A DNA stretch of 64,000 nucleotides from an uncultured Bacteroidales bacterium (GTDB lineage Bacteria > Bacteroidota > Bacteroidia > Bacteroidales > Paludibacteraceae): NCBI GenBank assembly GCA_946414805.1, contig CAMKPZ010000003.1, positions 1 through 64,000 of the forward strand, in the 5' to 3' direction. The position numbers were made by a program, and so were the translations under genes. The stretch's first letter is position 1. Every line of letters begins with the position of its first letter. Of the stretch, positions 1-7,107 are shown piece after piece. The notes beneath the pieces were generated by a model that worked only from the letters and a program-made list of their open reading frames with translations, had not been told where the DNA came from and ran no database searches.

Positions 1-42
1 CGTGGCACTTATCGAGAAAATGAACTGAATGAGTTAGTATGA
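1..42 (+). CDS. 3' end of an unidentified upstream gene
   Basis: Thirteen codons are open from the window edge and end at TGA 40-42 (RGTYRENELNELV). The stop overlaps the ATG at 39 by four bases (ATGA), a common arrangement for translationally coupled genes in an operon. Too little is visible to name a product. Confidence 0.4.
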   Translation, partial: RGTYRENELNELV

Positions 43-86
43 CGAACAAACACATATATTTAGCCGGAGGATGTTTCTGGATGTGA
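39..86 (+). pseudogene. msrA: 5' fragment of msrA (peptide methionine sulfoxide reductase)
   Basis: The ATG at 39 opens a frame reading MTNKHIYLAGGCFWM, then stop. The GGCFW pentapeptide is the active-site signature at the start of MsrA, where the Cys is the catalytic nucleophile that reduces methionine-S-sulfoxide. The match ends exactly where sequence of a radical-SAM gene begins (about position 71-81). This is therefore a gene head joined to foreign sequence, either by a genomic deletion or by an assembly chimera. The four-base overlap with the preceding stop shows that the fragment kept its operon start. Confidence 0.6.
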
Positions 87-784
87 AGAACTGGGAACCT
101 ATAAAAGACCCTCACAAATTCGATGGGCAACGTATTGTAATCGGCTCAGTGACAGACGGCTACAATCCGCAAGAAGAGCACTACCGTCGCACACGCCGGC
201 TATTAGAGGAGTTGCAGGGCGCACAGGCGGAGATTCTTGTCACTACCAAATCTGATCTCGTGCTGCGCGATTTGGATGTACTGAGTACATTCCCAAAAGT
301 AACCGTATCATGGTCAATCAACACGCTCGACGAGCAGTTCAAAAATGATATGGATGAAGCAGTCAGTATTGAGCGTCGGCTAGCTGCTATGAAGCAGGTC
401 TACGACAAAGGTATCCGCACTGTATGTTTTATCTCGCCTATCTTCCCTGGTATAACAGATGTTTGGAGTATCATGGAGAGGGTGCGCGAACAGTGCGACC
501 TCATTTGGCTGGAGAACCTGAATCTGCGCGGACAATTCAAACCCGTAATCATGCGTTACATTGCAGAAAAATATCCGCATCTTATGCCACTGTACGATGA
601 AATTTACAACAAAGGCAAACGCAATTGGTGGCATCGTCTGGAGGAAGACGTGCAACGCTTTGCTACCGAGCATGAAATGCCGTATTTACGCAATGATCTG
701 CCATATGGGCGAGCCGAAAAAGGAAAGCCGATACTGGTCAATTACCTTTATCATGAGGAGATCCGGTTAAATAACAATAAATAG
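71..784 (+). pseudogene. Radical SAM (spore-photoproduct-lyase-like) protein, N-terminus missing
   Basis: The 237-residue frame resembles the C-terminal two thirds of SplB-type radical SAM proteins: IVIGSVTDGYNPQEE, then an alternating beta/alpha pattern with ILVTTKSDLVLRDLD and WLENLNLRG. The CX3CX2C cluster that would bind the 4Fe-4S centre and S-adenosylmethionine should lie upstream and is absent. The frame is closed by a stop at 35-37, and the bases just before it encode the head of msrA in another frame. The ATG at 71 therefore lies inside a fusion and is probably not a native start. A product from this frame could not do radical chemistry. Family call fairly sure; pseudogene status depends on the junction being real. 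Confidence 0.6.
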
Positions 785-861
785 CAAAAAATTGCAACTG
801 TTGCCAAGCTAAAGGCACTTCCTTTACATTGTGCTTGCAACCCAAGTACGGATTGTGTAAG

Positions 862-897
862 ACTGCTGACTCATAACAAGCCGGCAGTTTTCTTTTA
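862..897 (+). terminator. Probable intrinsic terminator after the radical SAM frame
   Basis: ACTGCTG at 862-868 pairs with CGGCAGT at 882-888 (seven pairs including one G-U) and is followed by a TTTCTTTT tract. The stem is short and the call moderate. Between this point and the promoter at 1052 I see no gene or clear structure. Confidence 0.4.
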
Positions 898-1051
898 TAC
901 CTAACTACGGTCTACCTCTTTCAGTCACGTTTGTTCGCCCTGACCATGCAGCTGCGCCCTTCCAAATCCTAACGCGGGTGAAAGATTTTAATGTGAACCC
1001 CCTTCGAAAGTATGTCATAAATCCTGCAAATGGCAAATTTATACCCGAAAA

Positions 1052-1083
1052 TTTGCATATATCAAAAAAAAGTAGTATCTTTA
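1052..1083 (+). promoter_or_regulatory. Bacteroidetes promoter for the 1384 gene
   Basis: TTTG at 1052-1055 and TATCTTTA at 1076-1083 match the Bacteroidetes -33/-7 pattern, with T-to-A at the very last usual G position. Transcription from here gives a leader of about 290 bases. Confidence 0.6.
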
Positions 1084-1383
1084 CACCCGATTTCAAAAGT
1101 GTTCTTTTTTCCGTTTGGAGCAACCGCTTGTGGCTGTACATTTCAATGTCCTACAACAGACCGCTCCGCCCCGCAACCGCCTCGACCTAAAATCGAGGTT
1201 TTATAATGGTTAATAGCATCCAAAAGCGCGTGATTAGCGCGTGATAACCGCGTGGTTACCGCGTCATTAGCCTGTTGTTTCTATAACGTAAGCGTGAGAA
1301 AAACTTGACGAGCACTCAAAACCCTAACTAGAGTTAGAAATCTTGAAATCCTATAAAATATACCACAAAAACTATGCCATTCT
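1084..1383 (+). promoter_or_regulatory. Long structured 5' leader
   Basis: A leader of about 300 bases separates the promoter from the small protein gene. It holds a hairpin with a T tail (CCTCGA 1180-1185, TCGAGG 1193-1198, TTTT 1199-1202) that could act as an attenuator. A tandem 11-base repeat follows at 1226-1269, and a perfect six-base inverted repeat at 1324-1337 (CTAACT, AG, AGTTAG). No leader peptide with an obvious regulatory codon run is visible. Function is unknown. Confidence 0.4.
1226..1269 (+). repeat. Four tandem 11-base repeats (locus A)
   Basis: Four contiguous units at 1226-1236, 1237-1247, 1248-1258 and 1259-1269 follow the consensus SCGCGTSRTTA. They lie in the leader of the 1384 gene. 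The same 4 x 11 layout with other unit sequences occurs at 15188, 29501 and 40413. Confidence 0.85.
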
Positions 1384-1869
1384 ATGACGAAAGTTAAGTT
1401 ACATGCACCCGTGGCGGAAATGCACGGAGAATTTGAGAAAAATAGCGGAATTATCATGCGCCAAAAGAAGTATCGCGCACCCAACGGAGCGGTCCTCAAA
1501 GTCGGTGTCCAGGAGTCCTACAAAGTAGCCTATCCGCGCGATTTCGACAAAACGCCCGCGAAAGGCGCCGAACTCGCCAATATGCGCTCGTTTGGCGAAG
1601 TCAGCCGGATGACGACCGAAATCATCCGTTCCGAGCGTTACACCGACGAAGAACTCGCTGCAATGACGCCCGATGAGCGCGCACACGTAGCCGAACTCCG
1701 CCTCCGGCTGGAGAACTATCGTACCCGTTTCTATGCCCAGTTCAAGAAACCCGACCCGGAAGCACCTTTCGAGAAAAAACTGCGTCCCGGAGCATCCAAA
1801 CTCTACCGGAAGCAGTACTCCAAACTCGACACCTTCATCCAAGCCCTCCTTCGCCAAAATCAGCAATAA
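1384..1869 (+). CDS. Small basic protein, paralogue of the 29613 gene
   Basis: The protein has 161 residues from ATG 1384; ATG 1420 (MHGEF) is a possible alternative start. I recognise no named domain. It is rich in Arg, Lys and Glu, has no signal peptide or membrane segment, and its second half looks helical. Segments match the 119-residue product of 29613-29972 in order: HGEF against QGKF, RSFGEVSRMTTEII against STFGEAVRQASVIL, ENYRTRFYAQFKKPDPEAP against AAYRKHFRRHAPTPQNP, and a closing TFIQALL against GFIISTL. The two genes also share the leader design of a consensus promoter plus four 11-base repeats. This suggests a Bacteroidales-specific family that moves or is regulated together with its leader. 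Function unknown; nucleic-acid binding is only a guess from charge. Confidence 0.7.
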   Translation: MTKVKLHAPVAEMHGEFEKNSGIIMRQKKYRAPNGAVLKVGVQESYKVAYPRDFDKTPAKGAELANMRSFGEVSRMTTEIIRSERYTDEELAAMTPDERAHVAELRLRLENYRTRFYAQFKKPDPEAPFEKKLRPGASKLYRKQYSKLDTFIQALLRQNQQ

Positions 1870-1891
1870 ACAACTAAAAATCCCTCAAACC

Positions 1892-1923
1892 CTTGCACAT
1901 GTGGGATTTTTTATGTACCTTTG
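1892..1923 (+). promoter_or_regulatory. Bacteroidetes promoter for the yjbR-CDF gene run
   Basis: CTTG at 1892-1895 and TACCTTTG at 1916-1923 have the standard spacing. The promoter lies 25 bases before the ATG at 1949. Confidence 0.65.
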
Positions 1924-1948
1924 CAGCCCAAACAAGCAAGTCTGATTT

Positions 1949-2321
1949 ATGAACGTAGAAGATATCCGCGAATTCTGCCTTTCTTTAGGTTCAGATGTAG
2001 AAGAGAAGCTGCCTTTCGTCATGTTCAAGAACGGCGAAGGAGTGCTGGTCTTCTATGTCTGCGGACATATGTTTTGTTTCTTCGATCTGAATGATTTTCA
2101 GGTTATCTCGCTCAAGTGCCAGCCTGAACGGATAGACGAAATAATCGTGCCCTCGCGGCTAAGAACTGAAAACCCAATACGATTGTGTCGGCAACCCGTA
2201 CAACGAGTCGCCGAAACATTGGATAGGTATCGCCCCACATACCGCGCCGGACGAGTTACTACGTGACCTTACTCGCAACTCGTACGAGATTGTCAAAGCG
2301 AAATATAATAAGAAGAAATAA
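1949..2321 (+). pseudogene. MmcQ/YjbR family protein, frameshifted
   Basis: The first about 70 codons (MNVEDIREFCLSLG, then VFYVCGHMFCFFDLND and ISLKCQPERIDE) match the start of MmcQ/YjbR proteins, small cytoplasmic proteins of uncertain role. The matching C-terminal half lies in the +1 frame from about 2163: YDCVGNPYNESPKHWIGIAP, then DELLRDLTRNSYEIVKAKY, ending at TAA 2319-2321. The original frame instead runs into unrelated residues and stops at 2266. One inserted base or two lost bases between about 2150 and 2178 would explain this. The stop of the shifted frame lies five bases before the next ATG, so the original operon spacing is kept. It is a decayed gene or a sequencing indel. Confidence 0.7.
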
Positions 2322-2326
2322 AACAG

Positions 2327-3235
2327 ATGACGCGAGAGAAAGAGATTATACGAATCACCCTATGGGGTAGCGTGGTTAATGTGGCATTAACTGCCTTGAA
2401 GTTCGTGGCGGGAATCATAGGTTGCTCGGCTGCGATGATAGCGGATGCCGTACATTCGTTGAGCGACCTGCTGACGGATTTTGTGGTGCTTCTTTTTGTG
2501 AAGATCAGCAGTCGTCCGGCGGACAGTGAGCACCCCTATGGTCACGGTAAATATGAGACACTGGCCACTACTATCGTGGCTATTGCGCTCTTGGTGGCAG
2601 GTGGTGTCTTGGCGGCGGAGGGTGTGCAGAAGATAGTGAGTGCGCAGCACGGCGCGGAACTGGTGATGCCTGGTCGGATAGCCTTATGGGCGGCGCTCAT
2701 CAGCATAGCAGCGAAAGAAATCATCTATTGGCTTACGGTCCATGTCAGCCGTCGTGTCAACTCACCGGCTCTGGAAGCCAATGCCTGGCACCATCGCACA
2801 GACGCGTTGTCGTCGGTAGCTACGGCGGTCGGAATAGGCGGAGCGTTGTTGTTCGGCGGTCAATGGGCTATTCTGGATCCGATAGCCGCTGTGCTGGTAA
2901 GTATCTTCATCATCGTCACAGCCGGCAAACTGCTGCATGAAGCCGTACAGGATTTGATGGAGAAACGTTTGCCGGAAGAAGTGGAGCAACAGATCCGCGA
3001 GATCGTAGCACAGGACAGCGAGATGAGCGAGATGCACCATCTCCGTACGCGACGTGTGGGCAATGTGTACTCGATTGAGATGCACTTGCGCATGCATGGA
3101 AACGTGTCGCTATACGAGGCGCACAGGCATAGTGTCCTTCTGGAGCAAAAACTGCGTGAACGTTTCGGCGCAGCGACGATGATAACCATCCATCTGGAAC
3201 CGCTCAAAGCCAATGGCGTTTATTTACCCGATTAA
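2327..3235 (+). CDS. Cation diffusion facilitator (divalent metal efflux)
   Basis: A 302-residue inner-membrane antiporter of the CDF family, which exports Zn2+, Fe2+ or similar ions in exchange for protons. Six membrane segments are visible in the first 200 residues. The metal-site residues are present in DAVHSLSDLLTD (second helix) and HHRTDALSSV (fifth helix), with HPYGHGKYE in the loop after the second helix. The C-terminal 90 residues form the usual cytoplasmic dimerisation domain (HHLRTRRVGNVYSIEMHLRM). Length and order are standard. It follows the broken yjbR-like gene by five bases and precedes a methyltransferase gene by 15 bases, so it is probably in one operon. Exact metal cannot be read from sequence. 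Confidence 0.9.
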   Translation: MTREKEIIRITLWGSVVNVALTALKFVAGIIGCSAAMIADAVHSLSDLLTDFVVLLFVKISSRPADSEHPYGHGKYETLATTIVAIALLVAGGVLAAEGVQKIVSAQHGAELVMPGRIALWAALISIAAKEIIYWLTVHVSRRVNSPALEANAWHHRTDALSSVATAVGIGGALLFGGQWAILDPIAAVLVSIFIIVTAGKLLHEAVQDLMEKRLPEEVEQQIREIVAQDSEMSEMHHLRTRRVGNVYSIEMHLRMHGNVSLYEAHRHSVLLEQKLRERFGAATMITIHLEPLKANGVYLPD

Positions 3236-3250
3236 TAGAACTGATAGCAT

Positions 3251-3751
3251 ATGAGTAAGTTTCGTGCAATAGCCGGCTATGTGCTCGGCGGAGTGATGTT
3301 CGTGGTGTTGTTGCCGACGATCATGTGGTTGGCATCAGGTATGCCGGCATTGGAGCATATCGGCGTGTGTCGCGCATCGATAACAGGTGTGCTGATTATC
3401 GGCGGTTTGGCTCTCAGTATATGGACGATCGTGTATATGAAACGTCGCGGCAAAGGCAATCCGATGGACGCTTTTGATCATGAGATAGGTCCGCGCACCC
3501 AACATCTAATGGTGGATGGACCGTATCGGCTCAATCGCAATCCTATGTTGACGGGGACGTTCATCTATCTGCTCGGTTATATCGTGTGGCTCTGGACGTG
3601 GCAAGCTTTGCTTGTTTGGGTTATCTTCGTGGCTATCATGATAGTACAAGTACTGAGCGAAGAGCAACGGCTGCGCCGTGATTTCGGCGAGGAATATGAA
3701 GCTTATTGCCGCCGTACCGGCCGGTTTCTGCCATGGACATGTAAAAAATGA
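3251..3751 (+). CDS. Isoprenylcysteine carboxyl methyltransferase-family membrane protein
   Basis: A 166-residue integral membrane protein with about four hydrophobic segments. The conserved C-terminal core of the ICMT/PEMT superfamily is present: MVDGPYRLNRNPMLTG, followed after one membrane segment by EEQRLRRDFGEEYEAYCRRTGRFLPW, where the Glu-Glu/Arg pattern binds S-adenosylmethionine. Bacterial members methylate lipids or small molecules and the substrate cannot be told here. The last codons overlap the start of the next gene by four bases (ATGA), indicating coupled translation with the alpha/beta hydrolase. Confidence 0.8.
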   Translation: MSKFRAIAGYVLGGVMFVVLLPTIMWLASGMPALEHIGVCRASITGVLIIGGLALSIWTIVYMKRRGKGNPMDAFDHEIGPRTQHLMVDGPYRLNRNPMLTGTFIYLLGYIVWLWTWQALLVWVIFVAIMIVQVLSEEQRLRRDFGEEYEAYCRRTGRFLPWTCKK

Positions 3752-4491
3752 ACTTCCAAATTTTCGGCAGCGAAAAAGCCCCGACGTTATTGCTCATTCC
3801 CGGATTGGGAGTGTCGTACGAGATATTCCTTCCTCTCATTCGTTTGGTGGAAGAGCGGTTTCGTATCATAGCCGTGGAGGTGGACGGTTTTACGCTTGGC
3901 AAGCACACACGCTTCACCTCTGTGGACGACCAAGCTTCGCAAATCATTGCCTATGTGCAAGCGCATTACGACAGACATTTGGATTGTGCCTATGGGCTGT
4001 CGCTTGGCGGCAAAATCCTTTCGCGTATCTTGGAGCGCAACGTATTGACCATTGACCATGCTATCCTTGACGCAGCTCCTTTGCTGCCCTTGCCCAAATG
4101 GCTCGTCAATCCTTTGCGGCACTACCAGGCAATCAATGTCTGGACTTGCTACCACTGGACGGGATTTTGGAAAGCCGTCTTCCGCAACCACTATTTCGAC
4201 GTGCTGCTGGACGAATGCAAGAAAACATGGCCGTGGGGTGGCAGACAGGCCGTCTTAGATGGCTACAAGTCCGTTTATACCAATAAGTTGGAATCTATCT
4301 CCGGCAATGACATCCATTTCTGGTATGGCACGAAAGAAGCGTTTGTCGCCAAGCCGCAAGCGAAACATCTGCTTTCGCTTTATCCTCAGGCACATGTCGA
4401 GATTTTCGAAGGCATGAACCATGGTCAGCTCCTTGTCGATCGTCCGGAAGAGATAGTCCAACGAATCATTCAAATATGGAAATGGAGTTAA
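3748..4491 (+). CDS. Alpha/beta hydrolase
   Basis: A 247-residue cytoplasmic protein with the alpha/beta hydrolase pattern. LLIPGLGVSYEIFLPLI carries the oxyanion-hole region, GLSLGG (about residues 75-80) is the nucleophile elbow with the catalytic Ser, and NHGQLLVDRPEEIVQRI near the C-terminus supplies the catalytic His. A cap region rich in aromatic residues (HYQAINVWTCYHWTGFW) lies between. Substrate unknown; esterase or peptidase-like activity on a small molecule is typical. The ATG overlaps the methyltransferase stop (ATGA), so the two are co-translated and may act on the same compound. Confidence 0.8.
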   Translation: MNFQIFGSEKAPTLLLIPGLGVSYEIFLPLIRLVEERFRIIAVEVDGFTLGKHTRFTSVDDQASQIIAYVQAHYDRHLDCAYGLSLGGKILSRILERNVLTIDHAILDAAPLLPLPKWLVNPLRHYQAINVWTCYHWTGFWKAVFRNHYFDVLLDECKKTWPWGGRQAVLDGYKSVYTNKLESISGNDIHFWYGTKEAFVAKPQAKHLLSLYPQAHVEIFEGMNHGQLLVDRPEEIVQRIIQIWKWS

Positions 4492-4501
4492 ACAGAAAGA
4501 A

Positions 4502-4709
4502 ATGACGATACAAGAAGCCATCCAAGTCCGCCATAACCGAGGCTGTCAATCAGCAGAAGTTCCTCTTTGTGCTGCATGACAACAACCGCGTCGAGGCGAA
4601 ACCGAACTATTTGCTTATCGGTAGCTATGTCCATACCGACCTTGGCATCGTCAAGTACCATTTCGAGATAGGAGCAGGTAAGGAAAATTTTGAATGGATA
4701 ACTTTGTAG
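4502..4709 (+). pseudogene. Nitroreductase remnant with internal deletion
   Basis: The ATG at 4502 starts MTIQEAIQVRHN, the usual head of Bacteroidales nitroreductase-family flavoproteins. After about 12 codons the frame becomes meaningless. From about 4540 another frame reads EAVNQQKFLFVLHDNNRVEA, then HTDLGIVKYHFEIGAGKENF, ending at TAG 4707; this resembles the C-terminus of the same family. The roughly 150 central residues, including most of the FMN and substrate pocket, are gone. The fragment lies ten bases after the hydrolase gene and keeps operon orientation, so it is an in-place deletion, not a transposed piece. Confidence 0.65.
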
Positions 4710-4752
4710 CCGAATAGGCGCATTATGTAAGAGGACATTAAAAGAAACGATT

Positions 4753-5307
4753 ATGACAGAATACGAAAAAATGCTTCATAACTTGCCGTATGACTACACG
4801 GACAAGGAGGTTCAAGCGAACATCCTGCGGGCGTATTATGCGATGCGAGACCTCAATCAATGCGGCGCATGGGACATGGACGAGTTACATCGTTGTATCA
4901 AAGCCCTCATCCCTGATGCCCATCCTTCGGTAATCATTTGTCCGCCATTCCATTGTGACCATGGCAACCGGATCTCCATTGGAGAAGGTTCGTTTGTCAA
5001 TTTTAACGGCGTATTCTTGGATGGCGGGGGTATCACTATCGGCGCCCACACGCTTATTGGTCCCAACTGCCAGCTCCTGACCCCCGACCATCCGCACGAT
5101 TATATCGAGCGGCGTCAGACCATAGAAACAGGTCTGCCGATTCATATCGGCGATGACTGCTGGCTGGGCGGCGGAGTAATTGTCTGTCCGGGTGTCACCA
5201 TCGGTAACCGTGTGATCGTTGGCGCCGGTTCGGTCGTCACTCATGACATCCCTGACGATGTGGTCGTTGCCGGCAATCCCGCTAAAGTAATCAAAAAGAA
5301 TCAATAA
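4753..5307 (+). CDS. Maltose/galactoside O-acetyltransferase-like protein (hexapeptide family)
   Basis: The 184-residue product matches the LacA/Maa/NodL branch of left-handed beta-helix acetyltransferases, which move acetyl from acetyl-CoA to a sugar hydroxyl. The N-terminal mac domain is present (MTEYEKMLHNLPYDYTDKEV, then ILRAYYAMRDLNQ). The coil follows from GNRISIGEGSFVNFN to GAGSVVTHDIPDDVVVAGNP. The catalytic His lies in LLTPDHPHDY and the acetyl-CoA loop in IGDDCWLGGGVIVCPGVTIG. Full family length. Cytoplasmic trimer expected. Sugar acceptor not predictable. Confidence 0.9.
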   Translation: MTEYEKMLHNLPYDYTDKEVQANILRAYYAMRDLNQCGAWDMDELHRCIKALIPDAHPSVIICPPFHCDHGNRISIGEGSFVNFNGVFLDGGGITIGAHTLIGPNCQLLTPDHPHDYIERRQTIETGLPIHIGDDCWLGGGVIVCPGVTIGNRVIVGAGSVVTHDIPDDVVVAGNPAKVIKKNQ

Positions 5308-5359
5308 CACCATTATGGATAAATTGGAAGATTAGGGAAGATAGGTTGACAGAATTATT

Positions 5360-6283
5360 ATGACACTGCGAATCTGTAATTTTATAGCCAAATGGATGGG
5401 TGTGATCGTGCTGCTGGTCGCAGCACTAAGTCTTATTGTGCCTTCTTCGCTCGCGTGGATCGGCACTTGGGTGATCAATCCGATGCTGGGTGTCATTATG
5501 TTCGGCATGGGGTTGACACTTTCAGCGAATGACCTCAAAATAGTGCTGAGTCGTCCCAAAGATATCCTCATCGGTTGCCTCACGCAGTTCACCGTCATGC
5601 CGCTGTTAGCATGGGGTCTGACCAAGGTTTTCTCGTTGCCGCAAGAACTGGCGATAGGCGTCATCCTCGTCGGCTGTTGTCCCGGAGGAACGGCTTCGAA
5701 TGTAATCACTTATCTGGCAAAAGGCGACTTGGCTCTTTCTGTGGGCATGACCGCTGCATCCACTTTGCTTGCACCTCTACTGACGCCGCTTCTCGTTTGG
5801 CTCTTGGCGGGCACGATGGTTGATGTGCATACCACGGGGATGTTAATGAGTATCGTCTATATCGTCATTCTGCCTATTGTATGCGGTTTGCTCTGCCAGC
5901 GTTTCATCCCCAAACTCACGCAACGCGTCACGCCTTACCTGCCTGCGTTCTCGTCCCTTGCGGTGGCGCTTACCGTCGGCATCGTCGTGTCCCATAACGC
6001 TGACCGGCTGATGACCGCAGGCCTGCTAGTCGTGCTGGTGGTGATGCTTCATAACCTCTTCGGACTCGGTATCGGTTATCTGGTCGGTCAACTGTTGCGT
6101 CTGCAACGCCCGAAGATCATAGCACTCAGTATCGAAGTAGGCATGCAGAACTCCGGTTTGGCTACCTCGCTGGCGGTAATGCATTTTGCGGCATTCCCTT
6201 TAGCCACCATTCCCGGAGCTGTCTTCAGCGTCTGGCATAACATCAGCGGTGCCATCATGGCACGCATCTATTCAAGAATATGA
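5360..6283 (+). CDS. Bile acid:sodium symporter family transporter
   Basis: A 307-residue polytopic inner-membrane protein of the BASS/SBF family. About nine or ten hydrophobic helices are visible. Family signatures are GMGLTLSANDLKIVLSRP, CCPGGTASNVITYLAKGDLALS (sodium site region) and SIEVGMQNSGLATSLAVMHF (second sodium-site helix). Bacterial members move organic anions such as pyruvate, pantoate or sulfated compounds with sodium; the substrate here is not known. It starts 52 bases after the acetyltransferase and ends 60 bases before the VanX promoter region. Confidence 0.9.
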   Translation: MTLRICNFIAKWMGVIVLLVAALSLIVPSSLAWIGTWVINPMLGVIMFGMGLTLSANDLKIVLSRPKDILIGCLTQFTVMPLLAWGLTKVFSLPQELAIGVILVGCCPGGTASNVITYLAKGDLALSVGMTAASTLLAPLLTPLLVWLLAGTMVDVHTTGMLMSIVYIVILPIVCGLLCQRFIPKLTQRVTPYLPAFSSLAVALTVGIVVSHNADRLMTAGLLVVLVVMLHNLFGLGIGYLVGQLLRLQRPKIIALSIEVGMQNSGLATSLAVMHFAAFPLATIPGAVFSVWHNISGAIMARIYSRI

Positions 6284-6322
6284 CCATCGATACCACTAAT
6301 TTTGTTCGGAAATATGGCTGAC

Positions 6323-6340
6323 TTTGTACAAATGTACAAA
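6323..6340. promoter_or_regulatory. 18-base palindrome upstream of the VanX-like promoter
   Basis: TTTGTACA at 6323-6330 and TGTACAAA at 6333-6340 are perfect inverted repeats with a two-base spacer. They end five bases before the -33 box, a good place for a dimeric regulator. No regulator gene lies next to it. Confidence 0.45.
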
Positions 6341-6344
6341 ATTA

Positions 6345-6376
6345 TTTGTATATGTCAATTATTTTTTGTACCTTTG
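6345..6376 (+). promoter_or_regulatory. Bacteroidetes promoter for the VanX-like gene
   Basis: TTTG 6345-6348 and TACCTTTG 6369-6376, standard spacing. Confidence 0.75.
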
Positions 6377-6399
6377 CAGCGTTTTTAATGAATACCACT

Positions 6400-7095
6400 A
6401 TGCGTAAACCATTCTTACTCTTGGCATTGGCGTCCGTTCTGTTGCTCTCGTGTCAAAAACAACAACCCGCTCCCGAGCCGGAGAAAGACAGCAGTGCGTT
6501 TGTCAATCTGACAGACATCATCCCCGATGCCATTTTGGAGATCCGCTATTACAGCACCTATAACTTCGTAGGCGCGCGTATTGACGGCTACGAGCGGCCG
6601 CTGGCGCTGATGACCAAGCAGGCGGCAGACTCACTCAAAGCGGTCAGCGACGAACTCAAGGCACGTGGGTACCGTCTCAAGATCTGGGACACCTACCGTC
6701 CGCAGCGCGCCGTCAACCATTTCATCCGCTGGGCGGAGGATGTGCAGGACACAGCGATGAAAGCGGTCTTCTATCCGATGGTGGACAAGAGCCTGCTTTT
6801 CGAGCAAGGCTATATCTACGCGCGTTCGAGTCACAGCCGCGGTTCGACGGTGGACCTCACGCTTCTGGATGCGGCTACCGGCAAAGAACTGGACATGGGG
6901 TCGCCTTTCGACTGGTTCGGTGTTGAGAGCCATCCGGATTACCGATGCAAGCTCTACCGGCAATCCGAGAACCGCCTTATTCTCCGCGAGGCGATGCTTC
7001 GTCACGGTTTCGAAGGCATTGACAGCGAGTGGTGGCATTTCACGCTGAAGAACGAACCGTACCCCGATACCTATTTTGATTTCCCGATAGAATAA
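6400..7095 (+). CDS. D-Ala-D-Ala dipeptidase (VanX/DdpX family) lipoprotein
   Basis: The product is a Zn peptidase of the M15D group, which cleaves the D-Ala-D-Ala dipeptide. Residues of the metal and catalytic site are visible in SSHSRGSTVDLTL (zinc His and Asp) and SEWWHF (catalytic Glu, zinc His). LKIWDTYRPQRAV supplies the conserved Arg. The start at 6400 gives MRKPFLLLALASVLLLSC, a lipoprotein signal with a lipobox Cys; ATG 6388 in the same frame is also possible. The promoter core lies inside any longer frame, so earlier starts are excluded. A lipoprotein facing the periplasm suggests cell-wall peptide recycling more than vancomycin resistance, and no vanHA genes accompany it. Confidence 0.85.
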   Translation: MRKPFLLLALASVLLLSCQKQQPAPEPEKDSSAFVNLTDIIPDAILEIRYYSTYNFVGARIDGYERPLALMTKQAADSLKAVSDELKARGYRLKIWDTYRPQRAVNHFIRWAEDVQDTAMKAVFYPMVDKSLLFEQGYIYARSSHSRGSTVDLTLLDAATGKELDMGSPFDWFGVESHPDYRCKLYRQSENRLILREAMLRHGFEGIDSEWWHFTLKNEPYPDTYFDFPIE

Positions 7096-7107
7096 AAAAA
7101 TAACTTA

